From the NCBI RefSeq assembly GCF_932274485.2, contig NC_065885.2:28347062-28411061 (forward strand): a stretch of 64,000 nucleotides of DNA, in the 5' to 3' direction. The position numbers were made by a program, and so were the translations under genes. Source of the stretch: Patella vulgata (taxonomy: Eukaryota > Mollusca > Gastropoda > Patellidae). The notes under the pieces were generated by a model, which saw only the letters and a list, made by a program, of their open reading frames with translations, searched no databases and was not told the DNA's origin. Positions 40,401 through 49,300 of this stretch are shown piece by piece (positions within the stretch are counted from its first letter, which is position 1; each line of letters starts with the position of its first letter).

Positions 40401-43301
40401 AGAATCTAGTTGTTCAGATGGTACGAAAAACTGAGGTCCCATGTACAATTTGAATTTGATATAAGAGTAGGCTGTAGTGTCATTGTCGAGGCAAAATTTC
40501 CCTTTTAGCACAATGTATGGTGTATGCCAGTCAGTGCAGAAAAGTAGGATATTAAACCCCATTTTGTTTTATAATCAACAAAATAGAACAAATGATAATT
40601 ATGTGAAATCAAATTAGGGCAACCATGCTTTATGGTTTATACATTTGAAGTGTTTATTATTTACTAGCAGGATACTCGACTTCGCCCGGGACCCAATTTC
40701 GTCTGGGGTTCAAATTAGCTCAGGGCCCAAATTCGATGGCCTAAAACATTCACGGGGTCATGCTGGTTAATTTGATACCACATGGGGGTGAAGAGTGGCA
40801 ACAAAACGCGATTCACCCGGGGCCCAAATTCGATGGCCTAAAATATTCACAGGATCATGCTGGTTAATTTGATACCACATGGAGGTGAAGAGTGGCAACA
40901 AAATGTGATTCACCCGGGGCCCAGGCCCAATTCGCCCAGGGCCCAAATTCGATGGCCTAAAATATTCACAGGGTCATGCTGGTTAATTTGACACCACATG
41001 TGGGGGTGGAGTGTGGAAATGAAGCGTGATGGTTGAACATACATACATACACAGTTAAACACATACATACACATTTTGATTTTATTTATATAGATCTAAC
41101 AACCAAAAATACACTGATGGTGATACGGTACACAATAATATAGGTATTTCTTTATTAGATGACAGGTTCCAGGTAAATAGCCTATTATATGTGGCTGTAT
41201 ATAAATAAATGAATTGGGGTTTAACGTCCTACTGTTCTGCTCCGAGTGGGCTCATGAAGACGAGCATGCATAAAGTGTGCTATGAGGGAAATTTTGCCCA
41301 GACAGCGGCTCTACGGTCTACTCTTATATTGAGTTCCAACTGCCAAGGGATCTTTAACGTGCACCTCAATGTGGACACAGGAACTCAGTTTTCGTCCAAT
41401 CCGAATGACTATACGTTGTCCCTTGTCAGGGCCTCAGTCCTGCAATTCTGACAGGGAGGAACCATGCTGGAAAATCCATATTATGGACTTTCTTTGCTAA
41501 CACCTGGATCAACACAGGACCTCCAGTTTAGCGAGCCAATGTCTTACTCACCGAGTCACCATGGCTCCCTTGCTGTATATAAATTAATAAGTTATTTTAG
41601 TAACAATATGCTCTTAATAAACAAAGAAATGCCTATAATATTTGGCAAGCGCTGTTAGTTTGTAGCAAATTATAATTGACTGTTTAAATTTGATATTAGG
41701 TAGTGATTGGAACCTTGGTATCAGAATTTACCAATCTGAATAAACTGTTTGAAGTCAAAATAGTTGGTGATGTTCCAGTTGGGTAAGCTCATTTTATTCA
41801 ATTATATTGTTATGTAGTAGGCAGAGATCTAACTTCATCCATTTCTGATAGTCATTATCTGGGCTGGGATTGAAAATGTCTGTTTAAGAAATGTATTTGT
41901 TGGTCAACAAATTATTTGTAGTCATTTTCTGTTAAAAAAAACCCAGGGTTTTATTTCTTTAAAGAAGGGCTAAATAAAACAAAATTTCTGATTTGTTTTA
42001 GCATAGATTTCATTATAATGTCTGTGAAGATGTCTGGCTGGTTCGGGCAGAGTTGGGACAGGGCAATAAGTAGTCTCTGTCATCCAATTCCTAGTAATCT
42101 GTCTTCATAAAACAGATAATAGTTTAGATCTGACAATATGTTTATATTTTCAGTTTCCCAGTGCCGGCTTTAAATCAGTTTAGGTTTTTACCCGATGTAA
42201 TATCAGATGCTGTTGCTATAGCCATTGTTGCTTTTGTTATTTCCGTTTCCATGGCAAAGATTCTAGCGAAAAAACATGATTATGAGATTGATCCTAACCA
42301 GGTAGGCGTAATAATTGGTGATAATCAGGTATATGACAAAATTATCATGTATTTAATTACACTAAGCAGATCTGTAGCTTAGCAGTTGACATTGTGACCC
42401 ATCACAGAACTAACAAATCAGATAATTTTAATATGCTGACTTTTCATATCAGAGTATACTGTTGTCACCCTGTTTATCCATATGTCCACAATGTCTGAAA
42501 TCACTCTACACTGAGTCTACAAGTCAGGATTTTGTAGACTTATATTTTTTAAATTTAATGAAATAGTTCCACTAGTCCATAGGAAGAACTCTATTGAAAT
42601 TCAATATTTCATTTTGGGTAAAAGTTTTTAGAGATTATTCTTTAAATCTTGCTGGGATTGTTTGGGGAGTCCTATAGCTTATGTCAAGATATATCACAGA
42701 GTTACTGCCCATATCCCTGAAATCTTGCCAATGTTCTACATATGAAAAGTATTGAGATTATATTTTTCAAACTTGCTGTAATAGTTGGTCTTGTCATATA
42801 GTGAAATTCAGACATGCCAGTTAATTTGATGCATAGTTATTGCCTTGAAAAATTGAAAGCCACCCTTGAAAATGCTGCTTGTTGGCAATAATATTCATTG
42901 CCCATGTTTCATGAAAATAAGTGGTAATATTGGTATCTATATAAATAATTTTTTGGGTGGTTGGGGGGAGAGAGATGATGGGTGCCTGAGAATAATACAT
43001 GAATTAGGTGGCACAACCTCCCCTCATTGTTAGAGAACATGTTTAATAAATCAAACTATTATATATCCATAGTAAGCTGTTATCTGTAATCATTGTGTTC
43101 TACATGTCCTGTATGAATTAAGGCTAGTAATTGCTTCCCTTGATCTCATGATACATTAATGTAGTGTGTCTAGCTATAGCAATTCTTTCTTTAAACCCTT
43201 TCCAGATCACCAGGTCTGTCATTTAGCCAATGTCCTCCCTTAACTAAAAGACATCTATGCACTTATTATTAAATGACCTTGTTTATGTCAAGTGGATGTT
43301 A

Positions 43302-43346
<45 letters not shown>

Positions 43347-46300
43347 GTGCCATGGGTGTTCTAGAGAGTTGATGATAGACTTGTCATGTGAATAATTGTC
43401 TAAATAATAATTTATGTAACATTTGAAGCTGAATAAAAACCCTACAATAGGCAGATTTAGCTCTTACATAATGCATCTTTGATGGATTTTTCTCCTTTAT
43501 TGCATTTCTCAAAACTAACTACAGTATCCAATTGATTATTTATTTCAGGAATTGGTTGCATATGGAGCCTGTAATGTGGTTGGTTCATTCTTCTCGTCAT
43601 TCTGCACAGCTGCATCTCTTTCAAGATCTCTAGTACAGGAAGGTGTTGGTGGTAAAACACAGGTTAGTTCAAAATTTGTTGGTCTACACCCACTGTTGAT
43701 CTTTGATGATCATCAGTCAATCCATTTACTGTTCATGTAATCAGATTTCTACCCTTGATGAAGATGAACCTTTTCACACGGAGAGTCTACAGCAACATTA
43801 GATTTGGTTGACCTAATTGGTAATGTATTAGTAATAAGTGTTTATTATAAGCTCCTGGAATACAACTTGCAAATGTCTCCTATTTTATGTTCAGTCTGAC
43901 TTGATCAACCCTAATGTTAGCCTAAAATAGGTTTTTTTAACATTCATTAATGACATTTATGTTACACGTAACATTTGAATAGATATATGTTGTATTTATT
44001 ATAGATATGTCGAATATGTTGTATTTATTGTAGATATGCGGAGTGTGTTGTGTATATTATATGTGGAATATATTGTTGTGTATATTTTATGTGGAATATG
44101 TTGTATTTATTATAGATGTGTGGAATATGTTGTATTTATTATAGATGTGTGAAATGTGGAATATGTTGTATTTATTATAGATGTGTAGAATATATTGTGT
44201 ATATTATAGATATGTGGAATATATGTTGTGTATATTATAGATATGTGGAATGGTATCAAGTTGTTTACTAGTTGTAGTATTATTGGTTATTGGTCCATAC
44301 TTTAAATCATTGCCAAATGTAAGTACACTAGTTTTTAAAATTAAATGCTTATGTATACTGTCGACACCATCTCCTAGCATCCATTGGTCATCGACATTCA
44401 CAATTTCTACAGTTCCTACATTTCAGAGGTCTTTATGGGATTGGTGATTGGGTCAAAATTCCATCACATAAGATATTCATCTCCCTATTTTTTACACCCA
44501 AAAATGTTATGGTCCTAAAATCATGATTGAAACATTTATTTTTAAATCCACTAACTTTATATTATTACAACCCGATCCCTACTTATAGATTAAACCTATA
44601 ATATATTGATCATGGATCAGAAACTTATTGTTTTATTTTCAGTTTGTCTTGGCATCTATAATTATAGTAGCATTAAAAGGAATGTTTAAACAGTTCCTCG
44701 ATCTCAAGAGACTATGGAGTATTTCGATTATAGATTTTGTAAGTATCATATTATATATTATAAATGAAGTAGAGTTTAACTTTCTTCTGTTCTACATCAA
44801 TTGGGCTAATAAAGACGGGTATATTTACATTATTTTATGGATATCTTTCTTCAAGGCCCAGACCACACAAATAACTGTTGTCAAAGGAATATTTAATTAG
44901 ACAAGCAAAATTGTGCTGTGCATTTGGTATGGGATACTTAGTCTTTCTGAAACATCTAATACATGTACCACTTCTCTTGATAAGGAATTAACATAGGTAA
45001 CAAATTGTTGTGCTTTTGGATTGATGCAAGCTATATATTTGTATTTTATCAAGAATGTTGGGCCTTTATTATTGATATATATTTATTTTGTAGGCTGTTT
45101 GGTCTGTGAGTTTTCTAGCTACAGTACTATTAGATGTCGACTATGGTTTGATGGCTGGAGTTGGGTTCGCACTTTTAACTGTGATAGCAAGGTCACAGAG
45201 GTCAGTGATGATATTTTTTAAAATGATGATCACTTACTATTTTTATACGCCCACATTTTCATGTGGACGTATATTGTCGTCGCTCCTGTTCGTCCACAAT
45301 TGTTTGTGGACACTCTACAGGTCACAATTTTTATCCGATTTCAACGAAACTTGAAATATAGGTTTATCTCTCTAAGATCTCGGTTCCTATGTTGGCATGT
45401 ATCGGACCATAACTTCATGGATTATGGCCCCTGATTGTACGAAAAATCACGTTTTTAGCTTGTGGACCCTATAGAGGTCACAATTTTTATCCGATTTTGT
45501 TGAAACTTGAAATGGAAGTTTATAACCCCAAAATATATGTCCCTGTCGATATTCGCGCATATCGGACCGTAACTTCCTGAACTATGGCCCCTGATTGTAC
45601 GAAAAATCGCGTTTTAAGCTTGAGGTCCCTCTAGAGTTAACAATTTTTATCCAATTTAAATAAACGTTTGAATATATCACCATTACTCCCGAATGATGGT
45701 TGAGTTCGAATTTTGTGAAAATCGGACCGAAACTGCCGGACAAAATGGTCGCCCCTCATACGCTAATAGTGTAAAAATATGGTATATCAAGGTTGTGGAC
45801 TCTAGAAGTCACAATGTTCATCCGATTTTGATGAGACTTGAAATGCATGTTTATAACCCAAAGATCTTGGTTCTTTTCTCTATTCGCGCATATCAGATCG
45901 TAACTTCCTGAATTATGGCCCCTGATTGTACGAAATATCGTGTTTCTAGCTTGTGGTCCCTCAAGAGGTCACAATTATTACCTGATATAAAAAAAACGTT
46001 TGAATATGTCACCGTTACACCGTATTGTTGGCTGAGTTCGAATGTCATGAAAATCGGACCAAGCACATATCTGATTGTACCTTCCTGAATTATGGCCCTT
46101 GATGTTACGAAAAATTCGCTTTTTGTTTAGCTTGTTCTCTATCCATCTCTTGAACAATGTGGGCGTATCCTGCCTGGCAGCCCCTGGTTTAAATTGATTG
46201 GCACCGAAATATATTTGTTAGTTAATTTATATACGTTACATGTAGATATTTGAATGGTTATACAATTTGATTTCTCCTGGTCATTACAAATATCCATACA

Positions 46301-49300
46301 GATATTAAAGAATATGTTTAGAGGGATCGAATAGATGACTCAATTATGGTTTCTTATGTAAAATTTGTTAATACTGGTAATGGCATTGACAGAATCATTA
46401 GAATAGTCAACTTTAAAGCAAAACATTCTCAAATAAAACAAATATTTAAAATGATATTTGGTTGGTATAAATAAGTATTTTCATATTTCAGACCATATAC
46501 ATGTGTGTTAGGTCAGGTAGATGGTACCGACATATATCGTGATGTATCTGTTTATGAAGCAGTATGTATAGTATTATAGATGTTATCACAAATATTTATA
46601 CTTAATATTTTTTGGGATTGGTGACATGTTTCAATTCTCTGGATTCATTCCTGTTCATATTAGATCATTCTTTGATGGGTTATCTTGGATTTTAATTTGT
46701 ATTAATGTCAAAGACATTTTAATTAGTCAACTCATGTTGTCAGTTGATTGCTTGAAGGTTTCACACACTGTTATGATTCTACTAAGCTTATGCTGACTGG
46801 CTGAAATTAGCTCTTGACATTTCAATTCCTAAATCAACAATTTTAGTTGAAAACACTAAGCAGACTTTGAGTATAATTTCACTTAATAAAATCGAAAAGG
46901 TTTATTTAGTCTTTGTGTGTATGACAGACGTGAAACAGAGTAGAATTGTATTACAAAATAGTATACTACTTTTTGGATATGGCAGCCATTCAGGGCAAAG
47001 ATCTAATCTCAATGTAGATAGTTCTCTGTGTCAAGAATGTGTTCTGATTTGAATGAAATTTGAAGAATGTCTTCATTTGCAGACAATCCAAGATGTGTTT
47101 GAAGGAGAAAATGATTAAATGCATAAGTCTTTCAAAGAGGCTTAAAGTAAATATGACTTAATGAAATTTTATAAGGTCACATGTAATTGGATCACTATTT
47201 TTCAGGTACATGAAATAGAGGGTATAAAAATATTCCGAATTGATGCCGCCCTGTTCTTCGCCAATGCTGAGCATTTTAAAAATCAAATATATAAATTAAC
47301 TGTTGATCCTAAAATAGTGAAGAAAATTAGAAGGAAGAGGGACAAAATACAGAAGAAAATAGAAAAACAAGAACAAATTCAGGTATGATAAAAAAAACAT
47401 TCTACAAAGAGAAAAATATTTTAAAAAGATATTAAAAATATGATAGAATGTCTTTTTATTTTTGGAAAAGAATTATTGCTGGAGTTATAACCCTTGCTGT
47501 AAGAATCTCTAAATTTAAATATTTTAGAATGGATCATCTGAGACAAAGGTAGCTGTTGAAGCCACACCCGAAACATCTGATACAGCTGATCTGGACCTAA
47601 ATCTCAATGGTTATAAATCACAAGATAATGTACATTCTATAATAATAGATTGTTCAACTATGAGTTATGTTGATTCTGTAGGTGTTAAAGTACTAGGACA
47701 GGTATGTTATTTTCTATGGTTACTTCAGTCAGTTATAATGTTGATACTGTAGCTGAATATCTGAGCCTTGTTTAGGTTATTTTGTTACCAACATGCAGTT
47801 ATTTACTGTGAAGTGTTAGGAAGGAAAATTTTTCCTGAATAGCAGCATTTCTTTCTTCAAAAGCTACGAGACATTGCCTTTTAATTCATGTAATACCCTT
47901 TATTAAATTGTTTTATTTGTTACTTTTTAATGATATATTAATATGTTTTATTTTGACAGATAATAAATGAATATAAAACAATTGACATCCAAGTTTATTT
48001 AGCACAGTGCAAAGGTACATTTAGCTAATCTATAGATAATAATACCAGAGCAATATATTTTACAAGACTATATAAAGGTTATGGATTTTAATGCTGCTTT
48101 AACCCTGTGTATGTTTTGTGCAGCAACCCATTATCAACTTGTAAAATATTAAATGGTTTTAATACCAATGTAAGGGTCTCGTTAAGTTTGTTGGTTGCAT
48201 ATTATTTTCCTGGGGTTTGGGGATTATTTTTAAGAATGATCTCGAAATCACTGAGATCCAACCTTAAAGGAAATAGATTTGGGATTCCCAAAATTACCTA
48301 ATTTATAATCACTGTATCTGTCTCTGATATTGAATCTTTGGCCTCAAGTTGTGAATGGTATCAAACATAAGGTGGGATCATCTTCAATAGAAGCCTGATC
48401 TTGATTTAGCTCCATACATCTTTAATCAAGGCCTTCACACAAATACCCCGGATATTTCGGCACTAATTTTGATTTGGGTATTCACCTAGCTTGAAGGCTA
48501 TCAGTTTCCTCAATCATTGCAAATACCAAGTCTCACGCTTTCCAGTTAAAATGTCTACCAGTGATAATCGAGTTGCAAAGTTCAAGGTTCGGTCAATGTT
48601 CAGATTTCCGTGGAGGTCGCTATATTTGATTTGAGTGTTTTGTGTCACAACCTCTGATTAGATGCTACTGGAATTAACTTAGTTATAAGTTTGGGAATTG
48701 TAAAGCAATCTAGCAACATCCAGAAGTTGTAAAACTTGTAGTCATTGTTTCAGGAACAAGGTTGTGGGGTATGCTTACTCATTCAGAACACTTGACACTG
48801 GGGTCTTTTGTGGTAGATATGCTGTCCTGTAGCAAAATTCCATAACCACTGATTTAAACCATGTTCACCCATGTATATTTTGTGTTTATTATTATAGCTG
48901 GTATTCGTGAAATGTTTGAGAAGACAGATTTTTATACGACTATGTATAAAGAATGGTTATTTGTCAGTATACATGATGCAGTATTAGCTTGCCGAAAACT
49001 TAATAACAATTCATCATTTGAGGTTTGTACAACTTTACTTTAATATTCATGTATTTTTACTCTGCTTTTCCTAGTACACTGGTCTTACCGTTTCACCTCC
49101 TTTCTACATAATATCTGAGATCTGGAGTGAAAATTTGTCGGAATGACTGTAGAAAGAAATCAAGATTATCAAAGAGTGAAAGGTGTGGGCAGGGGGAAGG
49201 AAAAAAAAATATGCTTAAACCTGAATGTGCAGTAGTTATTTTATATTCTAACTTCACTTTTCGGCTGTTGATGAATGGCGCATCTCAAATATCCTGTGTA

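Noticed and set aside
43980-44240. Possible CRISPR-like array (regular short repeats)
   Set aside because: Units are contiguous with no unique spacers, and the DNA is an animal intron.
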